From contig JANPYM010000012.1 of the NCBI GenBank assembly GCA_025890175.1, positions 655,325-719,324 on the forward strand: a stretch of DNA of 64,000 nucleotides. Direction: 5' to 3'. Source of the DNA: Ciborinia camelliae. Its lineage: Eukaryota > Ascomycota > Leotiomycetes > Helotiales > Sclerotiniaceae. Position numbers and translations under genes: made by a program. The notes under the pieces are model-generated. The model was not told the DNA's origin, made no database searches, and was given only the letters and a program-made list of their open reading frames with translations. Below, in pieces: positions 1-11,850 of the stretch. Numbering within the stretch: the first letter of the stretch is position 1; each line of letters begins with the position of its first letter.

Positions 1-2524
1 TTTGGAGCGTGGTTGTTAGTGCTTCGACGGGGTTGGGTGTCGCGGTGAGAGCTGCTTTGGAAGATGATGCGGAATAGTATTTGTGCATTGCCTCTGGGAG
101 CTTTTTGGATGGGAAGGAAGAAGAGGATGAGCCAGTGCTATTGATAAGAGACTTATCTTCGGAACCATGGCCGCCCAATTCTCGAGCTCCGAGACCCAGT
201 GTGGTGAGAACTGCAGCACGTTGAGCAAGAGAGTAATCGCCATCGAAGAAGGTTTTTGAAAACCACTGGCCCATTTTCTCGGGTAATGCGATGAGAATGG
301 CGATCATAGCTTGGGAACGCATTTCTTGGAAATCTTCGATATCGTACTTGTCTTGTAGACCAACGAGAAGAGTTGCGATTTCTTCTGCGTGAGAACTCAC
401 TTCTGTACCGAAGTTGGCTTTTCGTCGGATTAGAGAGGCTGCAGTGGAAAGTGCTAATTTTTGACGATCGTAGTTTTCGGTATCTCGTAAGTAGGTGATG
501 AGGTCACGGATATAGACAGGAGCCGTCGGCTTGTTTCTTATAATCAGTGTTGGATCTTCATCGGAGTCTTCTACATCAGAATCAGGTTTGGCATAAGGAG
601 TAAGTCCATCATCATCAGATTCTACTTCGTCATCGTCTTCAATTTCTTCGATGGCGATGATTTTAGAGTTTCCTTGGAAGGAATTCGGTTTTTTCGAGGG
701 TTTAATCTTTGAGGCTTGAGTTATTTTTGGCGTCAGGGGGATAAATTTCGATTTCAGTGGCTCGAGATTACCGATTGTATCTGAAACGTTCATTAAACTC
801 TTATACCATTTTGCCTCGGGTGTTTTCGTCTCCTCGAGCTTGAAATCCATGATTTTCTCTCCCTTATCGACGGAGCCAGATAGAGCTTCTCCAATGACCA
901 TACCCAAGAAGCGTGCTCGAGGCGAAGATGCAGCTAATCTATTCGAAACTACACTCAAATGAGAACCCGTCCTCATGATCATTGTAAGTCGAAGAGGCGA
1001 CATTCTATGAACATATCCGGCAGATAGGAGAAGAACTTGAGCATGTACTTGGATTTAGGTCAGTAAGATAATGGAATTCGACTATTTGAAATATCGTACC
1101 TTCTTGTTGCAAGATAGGAGCATGTCTAATGTACAAAGTATCACCAAATTGGTCCAAACTCCTTTCCAATATGGTTTCCATATCCTTTTTGTTTTTTGAG
1201 AGTGATGCGATTGCTGCACGTCGAATTGCTACACCTTCACCTATACCAGCACCCGAAGAGTTTGTCAACCAAGCTATGAGATGATCCTTCCGCGACTCAT
1301 TATCGGCAATCAGTATGTTAATGAGCTTGGCCGCAGCTGATACGATGCTTGTGTTTGTCTGCCACCATTTATCATCATCCTCAGATGTGATATCCAACGT
1401 CAAGTTGTCTTGTGATAGTAGGTTTAAGAATGTATATAAAAGGTTCCGTTGTTCAAAACTTGGAAGATATCCATAGAGCTTCATAAATTTCAACGCATCT
1501 TCTTCTTTTTGTAGAAATAGAGAGCCTAGAATCTCTTTGGCGATATTATCTGAACATCGGTAAGTGATGAATCCATACCAACCGAATAAGTAGTCTTACC
1601 AATATGACCAAGTCTGAGACACTTTCCGAAGAGCTCATTGCAGCTCTTCCACTCCTGATCGGCATCTTGTGGGAGAGTCTTTAACCAAAATATGATATTT
1701 TGACCCAGCCATCGGCTGTAGGAACCTCCATCGGCAATCCAATACCTATCATTTGGCTCTTTACTGAGTTCATTGGAGATTGCCTCGGCCTCAGCAGTGA
1801 CTCCTATAATTTTTCCACTTCCGATCAAATTCAAAAGCTCGTTGAACAGAGCCCTCTGCTTGATGGGGACATTGGATGAATTAGTAATAGCCTTCCAGAG
1901 CTTTTCAATGGTGCTCTCCCCTCCCAGAACCTCTACACAAAGTTGCAACTGGATCTTTAAGCTTTCTTGAGTGCTTGAACCTATATATCGTTAGATTATC
2001 CAATGAAAGTCAAAATTAGAGCTTTCTCAAACCCAATATTTTGGTAGCTTACCTCCTATATTCTTGTTGGTCTCTTTGGACTGTTGTGTGAGTCGTTTTA
2101 AATTCAGTAATATTGCATTAATACCTGTTATACTTCGAATAGAATTCAACAGTAATTTAAGAGTATGAGACTGCTTATTTTTCTTAGCCTTTCCACTTGG
2201 TTCATGGAGGATACTCCAATAATTCGGTATAACTTCAGATACCAGAACATGAACAAGTTGAGAAGCCAAAGGGCCCGGGGAGGTTATACTGAAAGTTGTT
2301 TCTTTATCCAAAAATTCCAGGACTGATCTCAGATCATCAAAACTTGGTTGGTTTTTTAAAGTCTTCAATGCTTCTTCAGTGCTTGATATGTGGATAGGGT
2401 TTGAATAAGCATCATTTGCCGGTTGGATTAATGGCGATGAGGTAGAAATCTCAACAAGAGCATCTTCATCCTTTTGCTCTTGCCTTTTATAGATTATACT
2501 CACAGGAGTGAGTAGGCCATCCAT
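1..2524 (-). CDS. TEL2: Telomere length regulation protein Tel2/TELO2 (partial, 3' end outside window)
   Basis: Tel2 is a scaffold of the Tel2-Tti1-Tti2 (TTT) complex, which with Hsp90 matures PIKK kinases (ATM, ATR, mTOR, DNA-PK types). Four exons are visible: 2524-2053, 1980-1600, 1549-1100 and 1047 to beyond base 1; introns of 72, 50 and 52 nt keep the frame. About 784 residues are present. Near the left edge an acidic stretch (SDDDG, LTPYAKPDSD) is followed by PVYIRDLITYL, the signature of the conserved Telomere_reg-2 domain, then LAxRxARFLGMVIGEAL-type helical-repeat sequence upstream of it. The ATG at 2522-2524 is the first in frame. It faces UBA3 across 306 bp, so the two share a promoter region. 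The family call rests on recognising the conserved C-terminal domain; the N-terminal part is poorly conserved in this family. Confidence 0.85.
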
Positions 2525-2830
2525 AGCTACATGAAATTGGGGAAGGGAAGGAAGGACTTTGGCCGAATTTTGAACTTCTTGGTTGGGCTCGGTTTATAGT
2601 TTTGTCAATGGCACTATAATTATAGCCAGCCATATACGGCGGGGCATGTGGCTGCGGCATGTGGCTGCGGCTAGCGCGTCTCTGATAGCGCTAACAGCTC
2701 ATGCACCTCGATAAGAACCATCCATTACCAACAGCTCGAAGATGATGTTTTGATCTCGCACTCACACTTTTCCTTCGACAACATACTCTTTTACTGCGCG
2801 AAGAAAAAAAAGAAAACCGCCCCAGGAATC
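2525..2830. promoter_or_regulatory. Divergent TEL2/UBA3 intergenic promoter
   Basis: These 306 bp separate the start codons of two divergent housekeeping genes. It contains a directly repeated 15-mer-like stretch (GGCATGTGGCTGCGG occurs twice, about 2643-2672), a candidate shared regulatory site. No TATA box is obvious. That both genes use it is inferred from layout only. Confidence 0.5.
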
Positions 2831-4444
2831 ATGATATCTTCAAGCACTTCAACTACTTCAACAGAGCCGCTCTCACGATGGTATCTATATTCCATTGATT
2901 TATTTACTACCAAGCTAACTTCTCAAAGGACTTATTTAGACAATATTCGTCGCACTGCTGGACCTTTCACTGATGAGGGATTTGATGTTAGTGAGGCAGC
3001 AGCTTCATTGATGGATAGCATGAAGATTTTGTAAGTTTGTATATTTGGATATTTGAAGGAAAGAGAGGAAAATATGTTGCTAATACTTCTGTAGGGTGAT
3101 GTTAGTTGCCTAAACAATTCGCAAACGGAGCTCATAGCGCTAACAGGAAGTAGAGGAGCAGGAGGTCTTGGTTGCGAAATCTTAAAGAATCTAGCACTTT
3201 CGGGATTTAAGACTATACATGTGATTGATATGGGTACTTATATCTTCACCATACTCCGAGAAAACATTCTAATCGAGCTTTTGTAGATACAATCGATGTC
3301 TCAAATCTCAATCGACAATTCCTTTTCCGCCATAGCGATGTTGGCAAATCGAAAGCCGAAGTTGCAGCAAAATTTGTGGAAAAACGAGTAAAAGGAGTCA
3401 CAATCGTACCGCATAACTGCAAGATCCAAGACAAGGATGAGGACTTCTATATGCAGTTCAATATTGTTGTGTGCGGGTTGGATAGCATTGAAGCTCGGCG
3501 CTGGATTAACTCTAAATTGGTAGAGATGGTGGATATGGAAAACCAGGAGAGTTTGAAGCCATTGATAGATGGAGGCACTGAAGGTACTGAGGATGTTAGA
3601 GCTATATGGGACAATGATGCTAACAACAATATTAGGATTCAAGGGCCAGTCTCGTGTTATTATACCGACTATGACTTCCTGTATTGAATGTCAACTCGAT
3701 ATGCATGCGCCCCGAGCCGCTGTACCTCTGTGTACTTTAGCAACCATTCCACGACAACCCGAGCATTGCATCGAATGGGCGCATATTATGGCTTGGGAGC
3801 AAGAAAAGCCATTTCCCAAGCTAGACAACGATGACCCTGAGCACATTACCTGGCTCTACAAAAAGGCCTTGATAAGAGCCCAAGAATTTAACATCCCTGG
3901 TGTTACTTATTCTTTGACTCAAGGGGTTGTCAAAAACATTATTCCAGCCATTGCTTCGACCAATGCGATTATTGCGGCTAGTTGCTGCAACGAAGCCTTT
4001 AAGCTGGCAACTTCTACTAATCCTGCGCTGGGATTGGAGGAAAATTACATGATGTACAGTGGAAATGACAGTATTTACACGTACACATTTAAACACGAGA
4101 AGAAGGACGATTGTCCCGTGTGCGGAAACTTGGCAAGGGATTTGGGCATCGATCCAAATTTGACTCTTCAAGAGTTCATTGACTCTTTAGCTCACAGGCC
4201 AGAGGCACAGCTCAAGAAGCCCTCGATTCGTTCGGCGGATAATAAATCTTTATACATGCAGAGCCCGGAGAGTTTGCGTGTGAAGACCGAGCATAATTTA
4301 ACAAGGAAGATGGGAGAAATGACTGGAGATGGAGATGAGATTGCGGTGACGGATCCATCATTGGGATCAGTGATGTTCAAGTACAGACTGAACTTCTCCA
4401 AGCCGTTTGAGGCCGATGCTGCCAAGGAAAATGGACCTGCCTAG
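2831..4444 (+). CDS. UBA3: NEDD8-activating enzyme E1 catalytic subunit Uba3
   Basis: Uba3 pairs with Ula1 to adenylate NEDD8/Rub1, form a thioester and hand it to Ubc12 for cullin neddylation. The best model has six exons: 2831-2880, 2929-3030, 3095-3100, 3154-3233, 3287-3583 and 3636-4444, giving 447 residues, normal for the family. The Rossmann motif VIGAGGLG (residues 52-59) is only formed if a six-nucleotide exon is used. [19 protein letters not shown] follows. Zinc ligands are CxxC at 194/197 and CPVC at 338/341; the catalytic cysteine is 211 in [10 protein letters not shown], followed by PEHCIEW. The C-terminus has the E2-binding ubiquitin-like fold region. Introns of 48, 64, 53, 53 and 52 nt have CTAAC-type branch sites. 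It converges on RPC40. Confidence 0.93.
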
Positions 4445-4723
4445 ATGGGATAGGATGGGAATGATAATGAATGAATTATGAGCAAAATGAAATGTAATTA
4501 GCGGGGTCATTGGCAAAAGGAGTTCTGAATAGCTTGCATAGGTAGTTACTCATAAATGGGATTATGAGAGAATGATATCATAAGTAGGCATTGACTTTTT
4601 GGTTATAATAATCTCTCTAGAATCTAGATACCTACCTATTTATGCACGAATAAACCAACCAACGCCATAATTCCTAAACTCCAGCAATGCTCGTGATAAA
4701 ATCGTTCCCTTACATCCCCATAA

Positions 4724-5941
4724 TTACTTCGTCATATTCTGCAAACTCATCTTGAATGCTTCACACTTTGTTCTCAGTGTCTTGATTGACTCCAAAAACA
4801 ACTCATCGCTGTCCCATTGTCCTAAACTCTCAATCGAGAAGATGAAATGATCCCTAACTCTTCCCAATTTGACCTTGCCTTGGAATTCCTCATGTCTCAA
4901 ACATTCTCTGCTGACTGTATCCCTCATGGCATCTACAACCACCGCCTTCTTCTCACCCTCATATCCTTCATAACCACTTCCCTTGATCTTTGCCTCCTTC
5001 GCTGTAACCTTCTCAATTCCAATAACTCCGGCGGGAAAACATCTTTGGAATTTAACCGCATCTTTGCCCAAAATTGGTCGAGTAATATCGATGACTGGCA
5101 GAAGTCGATACGACGCCGTAGCTACAGGCGAGAACTTGGCGTGATCTCTTCCAATTCCCTTAATCGCATGCATATCAATATCAATGACTTGACCAGGTCT
5201 CATCTTCGCAATCAAAATATCTGGATTGGGACTCTTGATAGTGTTTTCGCCGCTGAAAAACTCGAGTTGTCGCCCAAAGGGTTTGAATTCGATATCCTTC
5301 GCATATACATGTGCATTGTGGTACTTTTTCTTTGGATCCGTTTCTCCTGGAGCAGCATCCTTGTTGCGTGTGCATTCGATTTTTAGGGACAATTGAACAG
5401 TATTATGGTCGAAAGAACCGAGGTGACGTTCTTCTTCGGGGGTTTCTTCCTCGGGCTTTTGGAACCATTTCATATAATCTAAGAGTCCTTCTTTTCCGCC
5501 TTTGAATGGTACGAGACCGAGACGACCACAGAGAACTTCATCTTGGATTACGGAGGTGTTGTTTTTCACGAAACAGTATTCGATGGCGAGGGTAGGTATT
5601 TCGGCAATGAGAATTCGACGGAAGGCATTGGCGACAGAGGCATCGATTCCGACGAGGGAAAATGAGGAGAGGAGTGGTTCGTTTTGGTGGAATACTATTG
5701 AAAGATTCTTGGCGAATGTATCTTTATCCCATGAATGATCTTCGTTGGGCCAGTGACCTGGGAAATCTGTGGATGTGATATCGGTGACAGTTTCGGTATT
5801 TACTCCTACTATCTATGAAGCAATTAGAAAATGAAAATCAATAAAAGCTGTAGAGCTTGTTACCTTTCTAGCTGCCAGTTCTCTTTCGGAGAAGTTCCTG
5901 GGTTGCTGGACTCTTAACGGAATATCTGATGATGGCGCCAT
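4724..5941 (-). CDS. RPC40: RNA polymerase I and III subunit RPAC1/Rpc40 (AC40)
   Basis: AC40 is the alpha-like subunit shared by RNA polymerases I and III; with AC19 it forms the assembly platform. Exons 5941-5864 and 5812-4724 join to 388 residues (phase 0, 50-nt intron), the usual length. After a short N-terminal arm, the sequence shows NLSIVFHQNEPL, the alpha-motif SLVGIDASVANAFRRILIAEIPTLA, and GLVPFKG, all typical of the RPB3/RPAC1 dimerisation domain. The insert domain carries the GKDAVKFQRCFPAGVIGIE stretch and the C-terminus returns to the dimerisation fold with FIFSIESLGQW. The ATG at 5941 begins MAPSSDIP; the frame is open further upstream but this start gives the expected length. 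The gene diverges from the complex I gene with 334 bp between starts. Confidence 0.95.
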
Positions 5942-6275
5942 TGTGTATGATTTTAAAAACAAAGTAAAAGAATCGCGGGGTCTTAACTCTCTGTCGCAAA
6001 GAATCTGAAGATACAAAAAAATAAATTTTGATTGTATCGGCGTCAAGATCAACCGGTGCCGACCCCTGCTACCTATAACCACCAATCAAAAGGTCTCAAA
6101 TAAGCAAAGCTAAACAAAAGATCCGTGCTAAGAAGTCATGAACATCATCTACGACGCAGTAGATAATCAAAGAGGCAAAAAGCTAACGGCCTCACTCTCC
6201 ACTACTCAGCCTCATTGTCTCCCAAAGCATTGAGATCTGGTAGATATCTCCAGTATCTCTTCAGTTTTGTCCACA
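5942..6275. promoter_or_regulatory. Divergent RPC40/NUO49 intergenic promoter
   Basis: 334 bp lie between two divergent ATGs. It includes a GCTAACGGC and pyrimidine-rich stretch just before the plus-strand gene. Shared promoter function is inferred from layout; no specific motif could be assigned. Confidence 0.4.
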
Positions 6276-7836
6276 ATGGCCGCATCACTATTTCGGCAGG
6301 CCGGGCGCACAGCTGCCAAATGCTCGTTGCGACCCACCACAACACTTCGTCCCTCAACACCAAGAGCCTCAATCCGAGCATTTTCAGCACTCCCTGCACG
6401 CAGATATGCAGAGCCATATGAGGGCACAAGATTAGTTCCTACCGATGAACATTTCTCACAATCCAAAACCCCAGATAATACCAACGAAATCCCCGATTCG
6501 AGTCTGCTGGAAGGCGAACATGTGGAGAAGAGAAAGATTCGCCATTATACTGTCAACTTTGGTCCTCAACATCCGGCCGCTCACGGTGTGTTGCGTCTAA
6601 TTTTGGAGCTGAATGGAGAGGAAATCGTTCGATCGGATCCCCACGTCGGTTTATTGCATCGTGGAACCGAGAAATTGATCGAATATAAGACATATATCCA
6701 GGCCTTACCATACTTTGATCGATTGGATTACGTTTCTATGATGACCAATGAGCAATGTTTCTCCTTGGCTGTTGAGAAACTGTTAAATGTGGAAATTCCC
6801 GAGCGCGCGAAATGGATTCGAACACTTTTTGGTGAAATCACTAGAATTTTGAATCATCTTATGTCCATTTTGTCTCACGCAATGGATGTTGGTGCTCTTA
6901 CACCTTTCTTGTGGGGATTTGAAGAACGTGAGAAGCTTATGGTAAGGAAAATGAATTTTATTTAGATTAACTTTCAACTATCTAGGAAATGCAATGAAGC
7001 TAATATCCACCGTAGGAATTCTATGAACGAGTTTCAGGAGCCCGCTTGCACGCTGCATATGTTCGACCAGGTGGTGTCCATCAAGATATGCCAGTTGGAC
7101 TCCTCGATGATATCTATCAATGGGCCACTCAGTTCAGTGATCGTATTGATGAAACTGAGGAACTACTTACCGATAATAGAATTTGGATTGGACGAACTAA
7201 AGGAGTTGGTGTCGTTTCGGCTGCTGATGCTTTGAACTTAAGTTTCACTGGAGTTATGCTTCGAGGAAGTGGTGTTCCATGGGATGTCCGTAAGAGCCAG
7301 CCATATGACGCATATGATCAGGTCGAGTTCGATGTTCCAGTTGGTGTTAACGGTGATTGTTATGATCGATACCTCTGCAGAATGGAAGAGTTCAGACAAT
7401 CTCTGCGAATTATTCATCAATGTTTGAATAAGATGCCAGCCGGACCAATCCGTGTAGAAGACTACAAGATCTCACCACCACCTCGTGCTGCCATGAAGGA
7501 GAATATGGAAGCACTTATCCACCACTTTTTGCTGTTTACCAAGGGATACACTGTTCCACCTGGAGAGACTTATTCCGCAATTGAGGCGCCAAAGGGTGAA
7601 ATGGGTGTGTACGTTGTAAGTGACGGAAGTGAAAGGCCATACCGATGCAAGATTCGCGCACCAGGTTTCGCTCATTTGGGTGGATTCGATCAAATTTCAA
7701 GAGGACATTTGCTTGCTGACGCAGTTGCTATCATTGGTACTATGGATTTGGGTAAGTTTTCATGAAAACATTGGTCGCTTCGCCCGTAAATCCATGCTAA
7801 CCAGACTTTGTAGTCTTTGGAGAAGTTGATCGGTAG
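6276..7836 (+). CDS. nuo49: NADH:ubiquinone oxidoreductase 49-kDa subunit (NDUFS2), mitochondrial
   Basis: This subunit of the peripheral arm of respiratory complex I lines the ubiquinone site together with PSST. Exons 6276-6941, 7016-7751 and 7814-7836 give 474 residues, close to fungal homologues. The first about 40 residues are rich in Arg, Ala and Ser with no acids, a mitochondrial presequence. The mature part starts the family signature [12 protein letters not shown], with the His residues of the quinone pocket, followed by [20 protein letters not shown]. Later blocks are [22 protein letters not shown] and, near the end, [25 protein letters not shown] (split here only by length). The last exon is tiny and encodes the invariant C-terminal VFGEVDR. 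ATG 6276 is the first methionine. Convergent with the next gene (228 bp between stops). Confidence 0.97.
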
Positions 7837-8064
7837 TTGAAATTCGATAGGAAAGGAAAGTGAGAAAGGGAAAATAGATTCCGGTGATGGTACAGTGGTT
7901 TCAAGCAAATTACGGCGCAGTTTTTCTCCTTTGTTCTCAATGTACAAATTCTAAGTGAAGGGCTGAGTTAGCATACTTTCCAGCATTACACGATATAAAT
8001 GACCCGTTAAAAATGATTTGCTTGAGAACTTACTTGAATTTTGCCCTTTTTATGCTTGTTTCCT

Positions 8065-9783
8065 TTAGATTGTTGAGTTTGGTCGTGGCATGCTACTGAT
8101 GACCCGTGGTGTACGCAATAGTGCAATGTTCATTGCGGCTGGTGTATGCTCAGATCCCCCTTGAGACTGGTCTTGAGTAGTGACTCGTGTTGTCCCAGAA
8201 TGAATTGCAGCTTGACCTTGGGTAGTTGTTGCTGGTATTGTGTGTAACTCCATGGGACCCCGACCTGTAGTAGTGATTTGACCAAGCGATTGGCTAGTTC
8301 TTGATCGTACGATGGGGATCCGTGGAGTAGTACGCACATTACGTCTAGAAACCGACGGAGACTCGTTAAAGTATCTCGGGCCTGTCGGGACTGCTGGAAC
8401 ATCGCCGAAAGTAGGAATTTGGGGTGGGAGTAGTGGCAAGGAGTTGTGTGAGGCGTGCCAGACAATTCCTCCACCTGGTGCACCACCAGGGAGTGCTGAA
8501 ATTGTAGGTGCTCGAACGAAGTAACCAGTTGTCTGAGGCTCGGTCATTGGGACTGCGCGGGGGTGGGGAGATTCTGTGTGGCGCTCTATGTAGTATCCCA
8601 CGTAGTTGTAAGCGTTACGCTGGACGTCTGGATCGATTTGGTGATATCCATTGCCATTTAAATTTCCATAATCTGGTTGATTCGCATGCTGAGTTCTTAC
8701 TTGATTATATGACGCACGATGGTCCACGCTAGGTCTAGTAGGCTCCCCATTGGGGCTCCAGGAATACCTACTGCCGTGATAGACACCGTTGCTACCATTG
8801 CCATTGCTATGGGTAGCAGGGGGCATGCCAGGGCTTTGCCAGTTGGAAGGCTCTGCAGGTGGGAGTGGCGGCATTCCAAATTGATGATTGTCGGTCCCCA
8901 TGTTGGCGAGAATGGGATGGCCCATGGGGTATACACCCATGGCTGACATGCTTGGCGAGCGGGGGATTACCATCATATCTCCGTGCATCTGGCTTGAACT
9001 AGTCATCGGTGGTGGACTGGATATAGGAAAACCGTTTATGACGCCCGTAATGGGATTCATGATTCCTTGTCCAGTATTGCCCATTTGGCCATTTCCCATG
9101 TTAGTGTTGGCGAAATGGAAGTAACGGTGAGCAGAGGCGGGGTCTGTAGGACGGGGGCTGGAATATCTCGATGGAGCAGAATCCATCATAAACCCACCGT
9201 TCAATCCTCTCATCATACCATCATGACCTCTTCCTTCGCCGTTCATCTCTCCATTCTGCTCTGTGGCGCCTGCAGAACGTGCAACGCCACCCCGACCTCT
9301 TCCTCGTCCCCCCATCCTACCACCCCGTCCACCACCATTCCTCCCACCCGCACCCGCACCCGCACCCCCCTCCATCTCTCTCCTCATCTCCCAAGCCTCT
9401 AGGTCCGCACCCCCGTTCCTCAAAGCCCTAACCTCTCTCTCTCTCCCAGCCTCGATCTCTCTCTCTTCCCTCTCCCTCCTAACTCTCTCCTTTGCCTCCC
9501 TCTCCATCGCCTCTCTTCTCTCCCGCAAACCTCTATCAAACACAACCCCGCAACTGCACTCACCTCTCTCATGTCTCTCTTTGTGAGCGTTTTCTTCGTC
9601 GAGTACCATCCTATTCCAATTAATTCTCATGCATGCATGACAAAATTGGTTCGCGAAGACCGGATTCTCGGCAGGAATAGAACATGCTGGGAAATTTTCG
9701 TTTTGATCGGTGACCGGGCACTTGACGATACTTGGTGGACTGCAGTGCCCGCAGGTGTAGCCCCAGAACTTCTTAAGGCACAT
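8065..9783 (-). CDS. Hypothetical protein with Cys-rich N-terminus and low-complexity body
   Basis: A single 572-codon frame starting at 9783. The first 85 residues contain about ten cysteines in pairs (YTCGHC, IVKC, FPAC, FCHAC, GECSCGVVF), a likely metal-binding module seen in fungal proteins without known function. Residues about 85-130 are a charged Arg/Glu helix, then a Gly/Arg RGG-like tract (GGRGRGRGG), then a long Pro/Ser/Met/Asn-rich disordered region to the stop. RGG and Arg-rich parts would fit RNA binding, but that is inference. No intron is needed. About 1.3 kb of non-coding DNA upstream with TTGTAG repeats (around 9940-9970) may be its long 5' leader. I do not recognise a specific family. 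Confidence 0.75.
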   Translation of the reverse strand: MCLKKFWGYTCGHCSPPSIVKCPVTDQNENFPACSIPAENPVFANQFCHACMRINWNRMVLDEENAHKERHERGECSCGVVFDRGLRERREAMEREAKERVRREREEREIEAGREREVRALRNGGADLEAWEMRREMEGGAGAGAGGRNGGGRGGRMGGRGRGRGGVARSAGATEQNGEMNGEGRGHDGMMRGLNGGFMMDSAPSRYSSPRPTDPASAHRYFHFANTNMGNGQMGNTGQGIMNPITGVINGFPISSPPPMTSSSQMHGDMMVIPRSPSMSAMGVYPMGHPILANMGTDNHQFGMPPLPPAEPSNWQSPGMPPATHSNGNGSNGVYHGSRYSWSPNGEPTRPSVDHRASYNQVRTQHANQPDYGNLNGNGYHQIDPDVQRNAYNYVGYYIERHTESPHPRAVPMTEPQTTGYFVRAPTISALPGGAPGGGIVWHASHNSLPLLPPQIPTFGDVPAVPTGPRYFNESPSVSRRNVRTTPRIPIVRSRTSQSLGQITTTGRGPMELHTIPATTTQGQAAIHSGTTRVTTQDQSQGGSEHTPAAMNIALLRTPRVISSMPRPNSTI

Positions 9784-11330
9784 GGCTGTTTGTGTTCGAG
9801 GTTGCGTGGAGGTTAGGTACGTAGTTCGTCGTAGTTCCTGGTGTGGTTGTGAAGGAGAAGTTGAGAAGGTAGGGTTATGTATGGGAATAGAGGTATTGTT
9901 TGTATGGTGAGGTTGCTTACTCGTTGTCGATCTTGTAGTTATTATTGTACTTGTAGTTGTAGTTGTAGAAGAGAAGTTAAAGCGGTTGAGAAGGTGGAGA
10001 TCGAGGTTTAGGTTGAAGTTCGACGTGATCTTGAAGGAAGCTAGTTCGTAGCGTAGAAAAGGGGTACGATTTGAGGTGAGTGAATAGGAGTAGTATTATC
10101 GAATGAAAGATCAAAATTGTCAGAATATCCAATCAAATCGTTGTATTCGAGGGTTTTTACTGGATGTACTGTGTGGGGAGTGTTATTTTGGAGGTTATTG
10201 GTCGTATGAGATGAGGAATTGATAGCCAAGGTCTGGTATGATGGTAATAGTTAGTTAATGCTGCAATTGAGGTATACAGTGAGAGGAAAGAGGACGTAGA
10301 GACGACAGATCAATACTGTTTGATAAAATGTAATGCTGCTGCTGTTTATATAGATTGTGCAAGAAGCGCTGCAGATCGCAGTAGCATTGTAATCGGGGGG
10401 TTTGAGAGTTGCAGGGAGTAAGAAGAAGAATAGACGTCGAAAGAACTACTCTACATACCTTGAGATTCAAGAAACCTTGAAGGATTAACGGTTTTGATGT
10501 GCTTCTATCGATTCTTAATAGTAGTTAGTTTAGATACAGCTATGAGGGTAATGTATGCGAAAGGCAACGCAGTCTGCTCGATATCTGCGAGGGTGTCTCT
10601 TTCCAGAGCAGTGGCAAGTTAAGTCTGGGGTACTTATGGAGTGCTACTATGGGGTATTTTATGGGCTATTGACGGTATTCTCATGCTCTCTGAGTCACGG
10701 GTAAGTCGGCGTCATATGCAGGTGAATTCAATAGAGATAAAAGAGATAAGTGGAGATCACGGGGCCTTTTGTTGATTTTTTCTTATAGATCCTGCCGGTT
10801 TTTCCTGCTAAGAGTGCGGGATGAGGGGTATTAAAGCGGGGATTGAGGATATACAGACTGTTCATGCGTCATTAGTAGCCCTGATAGAGAAGGAGCTGTT
10901 GAGCTGTAGATCTGTTGGGAATATATGTTTGAGGGTATTTGTTTGTGGGTTAGTTTTGATAATTGTTGAGGTTATTTGAGTATTATGATTAACTGGGTGA
11001 TTTTGCTTATCTTGTTTGATAGAGTCAGTGGAAGTTTGCTATCATTAAGCTTCTTATTGTAAAGTCAAAGTGTTTTGTAATATTTGTCGATGTGTCACCG
11101 GATATATATCCGGTCATGTCAAATGTGATGTCAGTAATGTTGATATAATCATGACTAGTTGGAGGAAAGCACGGTTGTATGAGTGCTCACTAGTATCAGC
11201 CATTATTTAAGATATAAGTCTATTTTTGAAAGAACTAGAAGAAAATGTATGCATATAGGTAAATGAAATGTTGTAAAATGAAGGTCAAAAAATACTTGAC
11301 TTGGACATTTTTTTGACCAAAATAAAAATG
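9784..11330. other. Gene-free stretch upstream of the Cys-rich protein gene
   Basis: Open frames here are short and lack coding character. The part next to the gene is probably its promoter and 5' leader: it has TTGTAG/TTGTAGTT reiterations around 9940-9970 and several pyrimidine runs on the minus strand. Beyond about 10.5 kb the DNA is AT-rich with no recognised element. Confidence 0.5.
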
Positions 11331-11850
11331 CAAAAGGTGGACTTGGAAAATATTTTGGGAAAATGAACAATAAAATAGGGGAGTTGGAGGTTTGGGGGGG
11401 GATCAATGCAGAAATAAGGTAGATGTTGATGAATGAACATGAAATTAAGGTGGAAAAGGGGACTTTGAGAGATTTTGATGGGAATTAATGCAGGAATTAG
11501 ATAGATGTTGGTGAGTTTGGGAAAATTAATGATAAAAGATAGGTGTTAGATATATTCTGAAGGTTTCAATGTAAGAATCAGGTAGATGGTGATGAAATGA
11601 CGGCGAAATGAAGATAAAGAAAGGGTAGTTGACATATTTTGAAGAGTTAATGTAGGAATTTGATGAATTTGATAAAGTTAAGGATAAAAGGGGGACTTAG
11701 AAAGATTTTGAAAGAGTTAATGCAAGAATTAGGTAAATGTTGATGAAATGAAGGCGAAATGAAGGTAGAAGAAGGGAAATTGGTGAAACTAATAGGTGAA
11801 ATGAAGAATAAAAAGGTGACTTGTTGAAATTAATTGAGAAATGAAGGGTA
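11330..11850. repeat. Degenerate tandem repeat, unit about 80 bp
   Basis: At least five diverged copies can be aligned by eye, starting near 11402, 11482, 11564, 11644 and 11714. Each begins with an RTTAATGYARGAAT-like word, followed by AGGTAGATGTTGATGAA and a purine-rich tail ending in GATTTTGA. Units differ by substitutions and small indels, so the array is old. No coding potential is visible in any frame. Confidence 0.7.
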
